Assembly (NCBI RefSeq): GCF_013337045.2
Contig: NZ_CP118259.1
Span: 1,860,001 to 1,924,000 of the forward strand
Direction: 5' to 3'
Length of the DNA: 64,000 nt
Origin: Agrobacterium vitis
Lineage (GTDB): Bacteria; Pseudomonadota; Alphaproteobacteria; Rhizobiales; Rhizobiaceae
Shown one piece after another: positions 6,995-15,788 of the stretch (positions within the stretch are counted from its first letter, which is position 1; each line of letters begins with the position of its first letter). A program made the translations under genes and the position numbers. The notes under the pieces are model-generated. The model was not told where the DNA came from. It made no database searches and saw nothing but the letters and a program-made list of their open reading frames with translations.

Positions 6995-7354
6995 ATGACA
7001 ATGCAGACCATCATTACCCCGAACGGCGAAACGCTAGTCGTGCTGCCTCTGGCAGAATACGAAAGCCTGATCGACCGCAGCGACATTGCAGCGGCGGATA
7101 AGGTCAAGGCCGATATCGCCGCAGGTGACGACGAGCTTGTTCCAGCCGAAGTCGTCAACCAGCTTCTTGCCGGTGACAATCCGGTCAAGGTCTGGCGCAC
7201 GTTTCGAAAGATGACGGCGCGGGAATTGGCCGAACAGGCCGGTATCAGCGCGCCCTATGTTTCCGAGATCGAGAGCGGCAAGAAGGACGGAAGCTTTGCG
7301 ACGATGAAGAAGATCGCAGAGGCCCTTAGCGTCGATCTGGACGATCTGGCGTAA
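6995..7354 (+). CDS. XRE-type HTH antitoxin with Phd-like N-terminus
   Basis: This encodes 119 residues. The N-terminal part (TLVVLPLAEYESLIDR, residues ~12-27) resembles the Phd/YefM antitoxin core. The C-terminal ~55 residues (KMTARELAEQAGISAPYVSEIESGKKDGS) are a complete Cro/C1-type helix-turn-helix. The two-part structure suggests the N-terminus contacts the RelE toxin while the HTH binds the operon promoter near 6680-6735. It follows the toxin after three bases, so the two are co-translated. Confidence 0.87.
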   Translation: MTMQTIITPNGETLVVLPLAEYESLIDRSDIAAADKVKADIAAGDDELVPAEVVNQLLAGDNPVKVWRTFRKMTARELAEQAGISAPYVSEIESGKKDGSFATMKKIAEALSVDLDDLA

Positions 7355-7360
7355 ATTCGC

Positions 7361-7864
7361 CTAAAACTCGGCAGCCCATACCCAAAGGCTATCGAGCTGC
7401 TCACCGGAAATGCCGAGCAAGACCGCCACTTCGTCAATGGCAGGATTGGACCGTTCAAAGCTTACGGCCTCGGTAATCTCGATGCGTAGATCCGCAGCTG
7501 CCTGCTTGTCATCCATGGCATCAACCAACGCCAGTACATCCGCCTTACTTACATTAATGCGCGAGGCGGCCAGCCAGAACTGGCGAGGCGTCAGCGTTGG
7601 CATGACAGGCGCGACTGGAGGTGGCTGGTATTCAATCACAACCCCGTCAATCAGCTTGCGCAGGGACGGAAAGCTCAACATCTCGCTTCGCTGCGCTTGA
7701 GTGATCTCCACGGCCTCATTCGGAATCAGGCAGTCGGGGTTTGGCTGATGGCCAGTAACCTCGCCCACTTCATTATAGACCGGCAGTTGCCTGTCGCCGT
7801 GCACCGCCTCGTCGTAATATGCTTTGGCAAAACCCTCGTCATCGATCATCGCGTAAATCGACAT
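7361..7864 (-). CDS. Tail-fibre assembly/accessory protein
   Basis: This encodes 167 residues. I do not recognise a named domain with certainty. The N-terminus (IDDEGFAKAYYDEAVHG with a short proline-containing segment) and the central LTPRQFWLAASRINVSKADVLALVDAM resemble small proteins found directly after tail-fibre genes in rhizobial phages, some annotated as tail-fibre assembly or DUF4376-like. It starts one base after the fibre stop codon, supporting co-translation. Probably a chaperone or cap for the fibre; cytoplasmic. Confidence 0.6.
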   Translation of the reverse strand: MSIYAMIDDEGFAKAYYDEAVHGDRQLPVYNEVGEVTGHQPNPDCLIPNEAVEITQAQRSEMLSFPSLRKLIDGVVIEYQPPPVAPVMPTLTPRQFWLAASRINVSKADVLALVDAMDDKQAAADLRIEITEAVSFERSNPAIDEVAVLLGISGEQLDSLWVWAAEF

Positions 7865-7865
7865 T

Positions 7866-8933
7866 TTAAACCCCTATCGCTATCCAATGGAGATATGTTC
7901 CCGTATGTCCGCCTACCCCTGCTGCCGAGATCACCCGCGAGCGGATATCGAAACCATTCTTTGTCAGCTGCGACACTGTGATCGATAGCGCATTGCTTGC
8001 GCCAAGAATGTTATCGGCCACAGGAGCCACCGCCCAACAGGCCGATGTGAAGGCGACCGGAAAAGGTTGATAGTAATCACTGTTGGCGCTGTCTGAAGAT
8101 GAACCCCACTGGATCATCGGGCCGCCCGGGATCTTCTGATACCCCGTTGCAGCCAGCTGTCGCCCCGATCCAAAATCCGTCCAGATCCGCCCCAGATCCG
8201 TGGCGTCCACCTGGCCCCGCAGCGTTGAGCCATCCCAGCCGACATAGATCTTGTTGGAACCCTGCCCCGTTCCACCGCCCTGCTGCACGGGCGCAAATCC
8301 CAGATTTGCCTGTGCGCCGAGCTTTGCCCGTCTGGCAGCCGGATCGCCCTCGACATAGGCGTTTGTCCAAAGGGCACCCATCTGCGTGGCATCGACCTGT
8401 GCCAACAATCCCGACCCATCCGTCGCCCAGCCTATCTTGATGATATTGTTGCTTCCTTGGCCAGTCCCGCCGCCCTGCTGGACGGCACCCAAAGTCGAAC
8501 GCGCCGCAGCGGCATCCGCATCATCGAGTAACGAGCGCGCGAAGGCCGTTAGTGTCGTCAGGCTCATTTGACCTGATCCGGTAAAATAGCTGAGCCGGTT
8601 GGCGAGACCTTGTAAGCCGCCCAGCGCTTCGAGATTGCCGGAATTGCCCAGCAGATCGATCAACTGCCGGGCCTGCGCCGAGATCCGCGACCCGTCACCC
8701 TGATAGCGCAGTCGGTAGGCCGCGCCATTCAACGTTCCACCCCGCCAGGGCTGGGCCAGCGTTAGCGCCGTGTCGCTGGTGACCGAGCCGACAATCCCGC
8801 AATATCCATCGGCAAACAGCAGATCCCCTTCGGCAAACCCCGCCGTTGACCAGGCCGTGCCGGAGCCGGTAACGGCCGTTGCACCTGCGGCAACCGAGAT
8901 CGTGCCTGCCCTATAATCACTGCGCAGCGCCAT
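7866..8933 (-). CDS. Tail fibre protein with internal repeats
   Basis: This encodes 355 residues from ATG 8933, chosen over ATG 8939 because AGGAG lies 7 nt upstream. The N-terminal ~100 residues form the attachment domain. Two copies of a repeat beginning QQGGGTGQGSN, each followed by an I-x-x-GW strand and QVDAT, lie near residues 150 and 216. The C-terminus (YQKIPGGPMIQWGS onward) resembles the gp53-like C-terminal domain of phage fibres, the likely receptor-binding tip. Nucleotide repeats at 8251-8288 and 8446-8483 reflect the protein repeat and could allow recombination. Confidence 0.85.
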   Translation of the reverse strand: MALRSDYRAGTISVAAGATAVTGSGTAWSTAGFAEGDLLFADGYCGIVGSVTSDTALTLAQPWRGGTLNGAAYRLRYQGDGSRISAQARQLIDLLGNSGNLEALGGLQGLANRLSYFTGSGQMSLTTLTAFARSLLDDADAAAARSTLGAVQQGGGTGQGSNNIIKIGWATDGSGLLAQVDATQMGALWTNAYVEGDPAARRAKLGAQANLGFAPVQQGGGTGQGSNKIYVGWDGSTLRGQVDATDLGRIWTDFGSGRQLAATGYQKIPGGPMIQWGSSSDSANSDYYQPFPVAFTSACWAVAPVADNILGASNALSITVSQLTKNGFDIRSRVISAAGVGGHTGTYLHWIAIGV

Positions 8934-9108
8934 CGGCATTCTCCTGCTGATTCGTGGCGGTCGAAGCCTTCAATTCGGCTTGCAACTGGTCGCGCTCGGC
9001 ACTGACTTCGGCTAGCGTCTGGGCTAGCGCCAGATTGCGCTGCTTCAGAAAGTCGGCCTGGGCTGACAACTCGCGATAGGCGACATCGGGGTGAATGTTC
9101 ATGGTCAT
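8917..9108 (-). CDS. Small coiled-coil protein between fibre genes
   Basis: This encodes 63 residues from ATG 9108, preceded by GAAAGG at 6 nt. Residues ~15-50 (AQADFLKQRNLALAQTLAEV and following) form a coiled coil; the tail is polar. It overlaps the fibre gene by 17 bp. Small coiled-coil proteins in this position may act as fibre trimerisation or assembly factors. No family recognised. Confidence 0.65.
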   Translation of the reverse strand: MTMNIHPDVAYRELSAQADFLKQRNLALAQTLAEVSAERDQLQAELKASTATNQQENADGAAQ

Positions 9109-9155
9109 GATAGGCCTTTCGGTGGACATGGAAGACATGGGGAGAAAGCCCCGCC

Positions 9156-10652
9156 TTATGGCAGCGCTACGCCGAAGACGTAGTAGCGAAGGCCAATGAT
9201 GGCGGCGGGATCGTTGACGGTTTCAGTGCGCACCCCGCCGCCGCTTTGATTGTAGTAAGCGACGTAAAGCGGGTTGCCCCGGAAGGTGTAAAAGGTCGCG
9301 CCCGTGTCCGTGTATTGGACATAGCTGGTGTCGCCGGTGAAGGTCGGAGATCCCCAGCTGTCGTTATAGGTGCGGTATTTGCCAAGCCTTGGCGTGCGCA
9401 CGAACTTGGTGGTGTTGATCGACAGCGAGCCGCCTTCAACCTTGCCGCTACCGTGGACGGTACACCACTTGATAAAGGTGAACATGCCGCTGGCATCGTA
9501 GCTGATCGTATTGGCCTGGTTGCCGGTGGCGATCGACAGATAGCCTTCCTTGACGATTTGCAGTGCTGGCCACCGGCTATCGATGACGATATCGCCAAAG
9601 CCCGGCGATGCCCCTGCACCAGGTCGAAGGAATTGCACAACCTGCTGACCGTTCTGATCGAATTGCCGCAGCACATTGTTGGCACCGCTGGTGGCACTGG
9701 CCGGTGCCTCGGCAAAGACGATCACCCGCGCCCGGCAGGCCCCGTTCGGATTGGAGAACTCGACGGTATTGCCATTGGCCCGAAACGTTGCACCGAACGG
9801 CCCATTGTTGGGGTGGCACGGAAAATAGATCGGCTGGCCAGACGCATAGAAATGGCATTCGATGATCGTGTCGGTGGGCAGCGCCATGCCGCAGTCGAAA
9901 TAACTCGTTCCTTTTGGAACAACGATATCGGCGGCGGCAATTACCTTGGCCGGGATCTGCGTTGAGCTAAATGCCAGCTGGCTGCCAGTCGCCGTATTCA
10001 CATCGAAGCCCGGCTTGCTGACCCTGAGATCAGTCGAACTGATGATGATCTGTGGCTGGCCTGACACCGCCGCTTGCGGCGTACCATTCTGGATGGCCGT
10101 CTCATCGCCCGGCAATTGCCAGACAACCAGCTTGTCGGTGCCTGATAGCCAGATCGAGCTTTCCGTGGGTTTGATGGTCGCCGCGAAGTACCCGGAAAAG
10201 CTATAGGTGGCATTAGCTGAGGCCCAGCCCATCAGATAGGTTCCCTCGTCGCCGAGCTTCCAGACCTGTGTGCGGTCATTGGTGCCGAAATACATCTCCA
10301 GCATCCGCATATGGGTATAGAACCCATTGGCATCGACCCGCTTGCGGTCATAGAGCGGCAGGTCATAGATCAGGCCGGGAAAATAGGACTTCTTATAGAT
10401 GTCCTGATAGCCGCCATCGCCATTGCCGGAACTCCACCAAGTCCAGGACGAGGCAGACGGATAGTAGCCACGGGGCGTCGTTCCGGTCGCCCCGGTTTGG
10501 ATGGCGTTGACCTTACAGTCTGCCGCCCATTTGGACGAATAGTAAAACTTCGATATCTCGGCATCCGAGGTGGTTGCCGGATCGAAGCTTCCTTTGGTGA
10601 TCTTGATGCAGGCCGTGCCGGTATAGTCGAGGCCAATAAGGGTTTTGGTCAT
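9156..10652 (-). CDS. Distal tail/baseplate structural protein, unknown family
   Basis: This encodes 498 residues, overlapping the end of the tip gene by 4 bp. The sequence is rich in G, S, T, Y and beta-strand patterns and lacks membrane segments. It starts MTKTLIGLDYTGTACIKITK and has many aromatic residues in the second half. Its place between the gpJ-like tip protein and the fibre suggests a tip-associated or side-fibre protein. I recognise no named domain; the structural role comes from position and composition. Confidence 0.7.
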   Translation of the reverse strand: MTKTLIGLDYTGTACIKITKGSFDPATTSDAEISKFYYSSKWAADCKVNAIQTGATGTTPRGYYPSASSWTWWSSGNGDGGYQDIYKKSYFPGLIYDLPLYDRKRVDANGFYTHMRMLEMYFGTNDRTQVWKLGDEGTYLMGWASANATYSFSGYFAATIKPTESSIWLSGTDKLVVWQLPGDETAIQNGTPQAAVSGQPQIIISSTDLRVSKPGFDVNTATGSQLAFSSTQIPAKVIAAADIVVPKGTSYFDCGMALPTDTIIECHFYASGQPIYFPCHPNNGPFGATFRANGNTVEFSNPNGACRARVIVFAEAPASATSGANNVLRQFDQNGQQVVQFLRPGAGASPGFGDIVIDSRWPALQIVKEGYLSIATGNQANTISYDASGMFTFIKWCTVHGSGKVEGGSLSINTTKFVRTPRLGKYRTYNDSWGSPTFTGDTSYVQYTDTGATFYTFRGNPLYVAYYNQSGGGVRTETVNDPAAIIGLRYYVFGVALP

Positions 10653-13516
10653 GAAGAAATCACAATCGTGCCTGCGTTGAGCGAAATGACCATCTTGCCG
10701 TTTGAACTGCGGATCTCACCGGCTGTCACCGTGCCGATATTGGCGACATTCATCCGCACGGCAGCACCATCGACCACGAACGGGTTATTGAGATTGCCAC
10801 CGGCAACGACGAGGAATTGCCCGGCCTCGACCACGAACCGGCTGGGCAGGTTCGCGTCATTGGGGACATCGAGATACCAGGCCGCACTGCGCCAGCTTCC
10901 ATTGCCGCCCTGTCGCGCTTCCGCACCGATACGGGCATAGCCCGCAGGCCCGCCCATGGCGGACATTCGGAAATTGGCAGTGGAGACATCGCCGCTGGCA
11001 GAGGCTGCCGTCAGCGAGGTCAGCGCTGTGGCAATCGATGAGACATTGCCATTGGTGGTGGCGACACTGGCTTGCAGGGTCGAGACGGCGGTGGCGGTAT
11101 TCTGGAGGCCTGTCTTGGTATCCGCCAGCGAGGCGGCCAGGGTATCGACACGGCTCGACAGGGCCGTATCGGCTGCGGCCAGTGCATCGGCCCGCGATGA
11201 CAAGCTAGATGACGACGACGCGAGCGAGGCCGACAAGGTATCGATGCGCTTTGAAAGACCTGTATCGGCACTGCCAAGGGCGGTGATCTGCGAGGTAAAG
11301 CTGGCCGTGACGCTGTTAAAGCTGGCGGTCAGCGTCTCGACCCGGCTGGCCGTGGCTGCATTGGCAGAGGCCACCACATCAACGGCAAGGCTCCAATCCG
11401 CCGTGATGCCATCGGCAACCGCCTTGATCTGCTGGCGCAATTGCTGACGGGCATAAGCCGTTCCCAGATCCAGACCGGCAATGCGCACATCCAGTTCCTC
11501 CAGGGTTGCCTGCACATCGCGCAGGCCAGAGCCGATCCAGTCCTGATAGCTGGCGAGATCATCGTCCAGGCCCGACAGGCCGACTGCGCCCTCATACGGA
11601 TCATAATCGGCCCCAGCCAAAAACCGCACATCCGGCGTCAGCACATCGATCCAGTCGCCCCATTCGGTGGTGCGATTGGAATAAGGCACGAACCGGCCCC
11701 GCGCCTGATAGAGCGAGGCTGACAGGAACGTGCCGTTCAAGATCCACTCAAACGGGGCAGCATAGGCGGTGGCATTGCTGTCGAACACCACCATCTGGCT
11801 CGCCTTCAGGCGCACTTGCACCCAGACATTGGCCACGTCATCCTGATCCGGCGCACAGATCACCTTGATGGATGGGCGCCGGGCATTGCCATTGGCATCG
11901 AAGATCGTCGCCGGCTCGGCCTTCCAGCCGTACATGGGTTGTGCAGCAGGCACCCCGCTGGACAGACTGCCGGTGACCGGCGGCTTATAATCCGTGCCCT
12001 GGTTCCAGCCGTAATCGGTCGGATCGACTTCCGTGATATCCAAAACCACATCAAGGTTGGGCTGATCGAGAACGCCATCAACCCGAAACCGCTTCTCGAT
12101 ATAGCCGTTGCGATTGCTGGACGTGGCGACAATGTCACCCGGCTCCAATGCCCCAAACTTTGGCGGCATGGAAATGGTATGACGGCGGGCGCGACGCGCC
12201 TCCTTCAAGGCCGATTGCATCAGCCGCTGCACCTGCGCAGCGTAAGGCACAAAATCGAGACTGACATCAGACAGCAGACGGCGGTTGCCGTCTTCCACCT
12301 CATAGTCGCTGTTATAGAGCGGCGGGGCTTCCGTCATGTTCCAGGCGTCATCTTGCGATGGATAGGACGCAGAAATCCCGTTGATGGTATCGGACAGGCC
12401 GAAGAAAGGTGTAAAGCTCTGCTCTTCCGTGGACAGAATATCGGCGTCGGTGAAGGTCATGACCGGTTCGTCCGACACGCCGATAAACGGCTTATAGGTG
12501 CCGCCAATCTCCGCAAGCCTCCCATTGCAGGCGGTCAGCATCGCTTGTGCCGCGTCTTGGATGGCCGCACTGACCTGCACCTCAGCGCCGGAGCGGTAGG
12601 TGGCCTCCATGCCATCAGCGCCTTCGATCAAGGTGCGGCATTTGCCGATCTGGGCAATCCAGTGACTGGCAGGCAAACGCCGTTCGGTGACGGTCTGGAG
12701 GCCATAGAGCCATTGACCGTTCCAGCGGATACCCCGCATCAGGGCATAGAGCTGGACAACAGGCAGCCTGTCGCCGTCGCCGCCCCAGGTCGAGGCGTCG
12801 CTCCAGCGCTGCGCACCATTGCCGCCAACCGAGCTATCCTTGGATGGATCGTAAAGCCGCATTCCGTCCAGCACGAACTTGAAGGATGGGAAGCCGGAAA
12901 ACAGCTCCTGGTTCACGCGCGAGGTGGCAATCACATAGGCAACACCATGGCCGACGCGGGTATTCTCATAAGGCCGGGCCGTGGACGAGACGCGGTTGAC
13001 CAGAAAGCTATCCGCTTGGGTCTGCGTGCCATCGTAAAATTTGAGCCAAAGGTAATCGGTATTGCCCTTGCGGTAATCGAGCACCGGCCAGCCGTATTCG
13101 GCGTGCGGATGATCGAAATCGATCTCGCAGGCCACGCCATTGACCACCGCCACCAGCAGCGACTTAATCGGCGCATCGGCCAGCGCAATGACCTGCGTGA
13201 CATAGGCATTCGGTGTTTTGCCTGCGTTGCCCCAGGTATTGGCATAAACCAGAGAACCAGCCGTGGCAGTCATCCCGAAGATGACCGAACGCGGCACGGT
13301 GCCACCGGACTGCAATTGCCCATTGACGGCAAAGCTTGCCGTCGAAGCCTTGTTCTTGCCAGCGACAGCCGAGGCCAGATAGTTCAAGCCAACCCCGACC
13401 GCCGCCTTCAGCAGTGTCGAGCCGATGATGCCCATACCACCGATAAAGGTTGAGACCGCGCCAAGTGCCGACGCCACGCCGCTGACAATGGCGGCGATGC
13501 CAGAAAAGATTGCCAT
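10649..13516 (-). CDS. Phage tail tip / host-specificity protein (gpJ-like)
   Basis: This encodes 955 residues. The N-terminus has a hydrophobic stretch (IIGSTLLKAAVGVGLNYLASAVAG, ~30-53) common in this protein class, then large beta-rich baseplate-hub domains with TVPRSVIFGMTATAGSLVYA. Near residues 680-870 a long alanine/serine/threonine heptad region (DTGLSKRIDTLSASLASSSS and similar repeats) forms the central-fibre coiled coil, and a compact C-terminal domain follows. The protein closes the tail tube and contacts the receptor. It is the largest tail gene and sits after the three distal-tail genes, as in lambda-like phages. Confidence 0.88.
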   Translation of the reverse strand: MAIFSGIAAIVSGVASALGAVSTFIGGMGIIGSTLLKAAVGVGLNYLASAVAGKNKASTASFAVNGQLQSGGTVPRSVIFGMTATAGSLVYANTWGNAGKTPNAYVTQVIALADAPIKSLLVAVVNGVACEIDFDHPHAEYGWPVLDYRKGNTDYLWLKFYDGTQTQADSFLVNRVSSTARPYENTRVGHGVAYVIATSRVNQELFSGFPSFKFVLDGMRLYDPSKDSSVGGNGAQRWSDASTWGGDGDRLPVVQLYALMRGIRWNGQWLYGLQTVTERRLPASHWIAQIGKCRTLIEGADGMEATYRSGAEVQVSAAIQDAAQAMLTACNGRLAEIGGTYKPFIGVSDEPVMTFTDADILSTEEQSFTPFFGLSDTINGISASYPSQDDAWNMTEAPPLYNSDYEVEDGNRRLLSDVSLDFVPYAAQVQRLMQSALKEARRARRHTISMPPKFGALEPGDIVATSSNRNGYIEKRFRVDGVLDQPNLDVVLDITEVDPTDYGWNQGTDYKPPVTGSLSSGVPAAQPMYGWKAEPATIFDANGNARRPSIKVICAPDQDDVANVWVQVRLKASQMVVFDSNATAYAAPFEWILNGTFLSASLYQARGRFVPYSNRTTEWGDWIDVLTPDVRFLAGADYDPYEGAVGLSGLDDDLASYQDWIGSGLRDVQATLEELDVRIAGLDLGTAYARQQLRQQIKAVADGITADWSLAVDVVASANAATASRVETLTASFNSVTASFTSQITALGSADTGLSKRIDTLSASLASSSSSLSSRADALAAADTALSSRVDTLAASLADTKTGLQNTATAVSTLQASVATTNGNVSSIATALTSLTAASASGDVSTANFRMSAMGGPAGYARIGAEARQGGNGSWRSAAWYLDVPNDANLPSRFVVEAGQFLVVAGGNLNNPFVVDGAAVRMNVANIGTVTAGEIRSSNGKMVISLNAGTIVISS

Positions 13517-13723
13517 GGATGGGATACCCTTAGAGGGGTTTATGAACTACGTTTCGGCCAGATCGGCCGTGCGCGGCGGGAGCGATAACCGCCAGGCTCA
13601 TCAACCGCAGGAGCATCTGGACAAGCGTTCCAACTAGCTCATCTGTACCGGTTGACATTCCGTCTTCTTTCACGCTGAAGTCCGGGTCATAGGTCGGCCA
13701 ATATTCAACGGATTGAAGATAAA

Positions 13724-14134
13724 ATGAAAACTGTGATCTTAGCCACGTCGATGCTTTTGACTGTTGCGGCACATGCGCAAGCGGCATCCTGCGAGAGTAA
13801 TTTCCAAGTTACTGGTGTTCCTATGGTCACGGCGCTCAGTTATCGTTCGTGGCAGGAATATCCAAAAGCCAAGGCATCCGTCGTTTTGAAGGAGCTGGCT
13901 CAGGCCGTTGCGGCGGAAGGTTTCTCCGGGATTAAGATCAACAAAGATCTGTCGTCCATTGACGCCTTCCAGGAAACGAGTGGCAGTGGCCGGATTCAGA
14001 CTCTTCGCGTCGTCGCCCGCCAGAAAGGCGCAGGTGTCAGGGTCGATGCTGTGTTTGATATCCAGGCCGGTCAGCTCACCAGCAAGGACGCTGTGCGCTC
14101 GAGCATTTGCAAAATTATCGATTCAGGCCGCTGA
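13724..14134 (+). CDS. Secreted moron protein 1
   Basis: This encodes 136 residues. It has a classical signal peptide (KTVILATSMLLTVAAHAQAA) with cleavage near AQA, then a small periplasmic domain with two cysteines (CES and SSICK) that may pair. I do not recognise the family. It is read against the surrounding tail operon and stands with a second secreted-protein gene 150 bp downstream, so both are probably made in the lysogen. Envelope proteins in this position in other phages often block superinfection, which is an inference here. Confidence 0.7.
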   Translation: MKTVILATSMLLTVAAHAQAASCESNFQVTGVPMVTALSYRSWQEYPKAKASVVLKELAQAVAAEGFSGIKINKDLSSIDAFQETSGSGRIQTLRVVARQKGAGVRVDAVFDIQAGQLTSKDAVRSSICKIIDSGR

Positions 14135-14284
14135 CGGTCTGGTCCCCTCGGTTAGCTGTCTTGCTCATGATGGCTCCGCGTTTTCGGAGGTTGGAGCTGG
14201 CGGCAAGCCTGTGCGCTTTGGTTGCCTTCCCATTTTATTGGCAAGCAGTATCAACATCATCATCGGCCTTGTGAGGAAGCCATT

Positions 14285-14662
14285 ATGAAAGCAGTGCTCT
14301 TTGCAGTCCTTACCTTAAACACTTTCATGGCCTGTAACGCTTTCGCAAACGATAAAGACGTTAGCCAGCCGACCGATCCCGTCTGGCGCGCCTACACGCA
14401 GCAGATCAACCTCATCTGTCCGACAAAGCATCTTGACCTGTTGAGGCCGGCTGATCTGCGTGATGCGCTCGACGCCTATAAAGAGCGGCAGACAGCAACC
14501 GATCAAGAACAAATGCTGAAAGCCGAAACTAAGTCCTGCAAAGGCGTAACAGCGGGTGCCACCTGCGACAATTTTGGCGACATCAAACTCGCAAGCCAGA
14601 CAGGCAAACTTGCCCCACTCGCGCGCGATATCTGCGATCACGTAAGCAAGCAACAGCAATAG
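14285..14662 (+). CDS. Secreted moron protein 2
   Basis: This encodes 125 residues from ATG 14285 with GAGGAA upstream; a longer frame from 14222 is less likely because of composition. The signal peptide (VLFAVLTLNTFMACNAFA) is followed by a helical domain with four or more cysteines (LICPTK, KSCKG, ATCDNF, DICDH), suggesting disulfides in the periplasm. It is partner to the secreted gene upstream and convergent with the acetyltransferase gene. Function unknown; a role in exclusion or envelope change is speculative. Confidence 0.7.
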   Translation: MKAVLFAVLTLNTFMACNAFANDKDVSQPTDPVWRAYTQQINLICPTKHLDLLRPADLRDALDAYKERQTATDQEQMLKAETKSCKGVTAGATCDNFGDIKLASQTGKLAPLARDICDHVSKQQQ

Positions 14663-14677
14663 AGCCTGTCGCCACCG

Positions 14678-15109
14678 TCAGATGGGTTTTATAAAATGCG
14701 TCTCGGCAGGCGCATAACCGCGCCGGAGATAGAGGCTCGACACATCGTTGGTGGCAAGCGCCGCCATGCCGATGGAGATGCAGCCGATGGATTTGGCCCA
14801 TGCCTCATAGGCATCGAGCATGATAAGGCCGGAGCGACCCCGCGCCTGCGGTGCAATGAACCACACCGTTTCCTTGGCCATCAGACCCGCCCCGAAGGGA
14901 TGATCGAAAGCTGAGGCCATCAAGAGGCCACAGACAATGCCGTCACGCTCCAGCAGCAGCGCACACGCCATCGGATTATCGAGGTGCAGGCGATACAGCG
15001 CATCGGCCCGCACCGCCTCGAACCGGAAGGTATAGCCCGCCGCTGCATGACTGTCCCGCAGCAAGGCGATGACGGCAAACCGGTCGGATATCGTGCCGGA
15101 CCTAACCAT
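14678..15109 (-). CDS. GNAT-family N-acetyltransferase in the tail module
   Basis: This encodes 143 residues from ATG 15109, which overlaps the stop of the preceding tail gene. The acetyl-CoA loop appears as IAPQARGRSGLIMLDAYEAWA, preceded by the beta-4 strand VWFI and followed by LYLRRGYAPAETHFIK, the usual end of GNAT folds. Phage GNAT proteins near tail genes may modify a host protein or a virion part; the substrate is unknown. It takes the slot where lambda-like phages have a tail-tip peptidase (gpK), a difference worth noting. Confidence 0.82.
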   Translation of the reverse strand: MVRSGTISDRFAVIALLRDSHAAAGYTFRFEAVRADALYRLHLDNPMACALLLERDGIVCGLLMASAFDHPFGAGLMAKETVWFIAPQARGRSGLIMLDAYEAWAKSIGCISIGMAALATNDVSSLYLRRGYAPAETHFIKPI

Positions 15110-15788
15110 TCTTAGCCAAAGCCTTGGCCAGAAAATCGGCCATGCTGTTTGCCTTCGACGTGGTGATCTTGCCGTTCGTCTGCCCCCAGAACAGTTCCCA
15201 ATCGCCCACCACCGCCGTATCCTGATAGAAATTATCGGTGGAACTGCGCAGCTTTTGGCTGGCATCCGAGCGGGTGTCAGGATTGGAGCGGGTGATTTCC
15301 TGCATATGGGAGACGCAGGTCAGCGTCACCGCTCCGGTATCGCCTTCGGCTGGGGTCTTGATCTCTATCGTGTCGACAAAGCCCAGGAACCGCAGTTCTG
15401 CCGGAGACACCAGCCTGCGGGTCTGCGGGGAAAACAGACCGCGATAGATTTCCACGCGGGCTTGTTTGCAATCGTAGAGCCGCACGGCCTGCGCCACCAT
15501 GTCATCAATCTGGGACATGGTGATGGTGACGTTTTGCGCCTCCAGCGTCGAAACCAGCGGGATTTCGGTGATGCTGATCAATGTGCCGGAGCCGTAAAAG
15601 CTCCTGATATCAGCATTGCCCGTGTCGGGATGCACCACCTCGGCAGAGACATTGCCGACATCCGACCAGAAGCCAACGGAAACCGGATTGCCGCTGGTTC
15701 GGTCGCGCGCAATAATCCAGAGAAAATCACGCGCCACCAATTGCCGCGCCGAAAGCGCGTTGGTGATTGCAGCAGGATATAAGCGCAT
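15102..15788 (-). CDS. Minor tail / baseplate hub protein (gpL-like position)
   Basis: This encodes 228 residues. There is no membrane segment; many short beta strands and a DxxR-rich middle (LFSPQTRRLVSPAELRFLGFVDTIEI) recall phage minor tail proteins that build the initiator complex. It overlaps the next upstream gene at one base and the GNAT gene by 8 bp, showing tight translational coupling. The position after the tape measure and distal tail protein supports a hub/tip role. Family assignment is by order only. Confidence 0.72.
   Translation of the reverse strand: MRLYPAAITNALSARQLVARDFLWIIARDRTSGNPVSVGFWSDVGNVSAEVVHPDTGNADIRSFYGSGTLISITEIPLVSTLEAQNVTITMSQIDDMVAQAVRLYDCKQARVEIYRGLFSPQTRRLVSPAELRFLGFVDTIEIKTPAEGDTGAVTLTCVSHMQEITRSNPDTRSDASQKLRSSTDNFYQDTAVVGDWELFWGQTNGKITTSKANSMADFLAKALAKNG

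Noticed and set aside
8251..8483. Nucleotide repeats in the tail fibre gene as a diversity-generating element
   Set aside because: They encode the common GGGTGQGSN fibre repeat; no reverse transcriptase or template repeat is present in the window.
11816..13453. 545-codon rightward ORF opposite the tail tip gene
   Set aside because: It is a GC-skew shadow of a well-supported gpJ-like gene; composition is rich in R, H, I and G without a domain, and it has no ribosome-binding site.
13530..13658. 42-codon leftward ORF between the tip gene and secreted moron 1
   Set aside because: It has one hydrophobic stretch but only a weak ribosome-binding site and no resemblance to known small phage proteins; kept out for lack of support.
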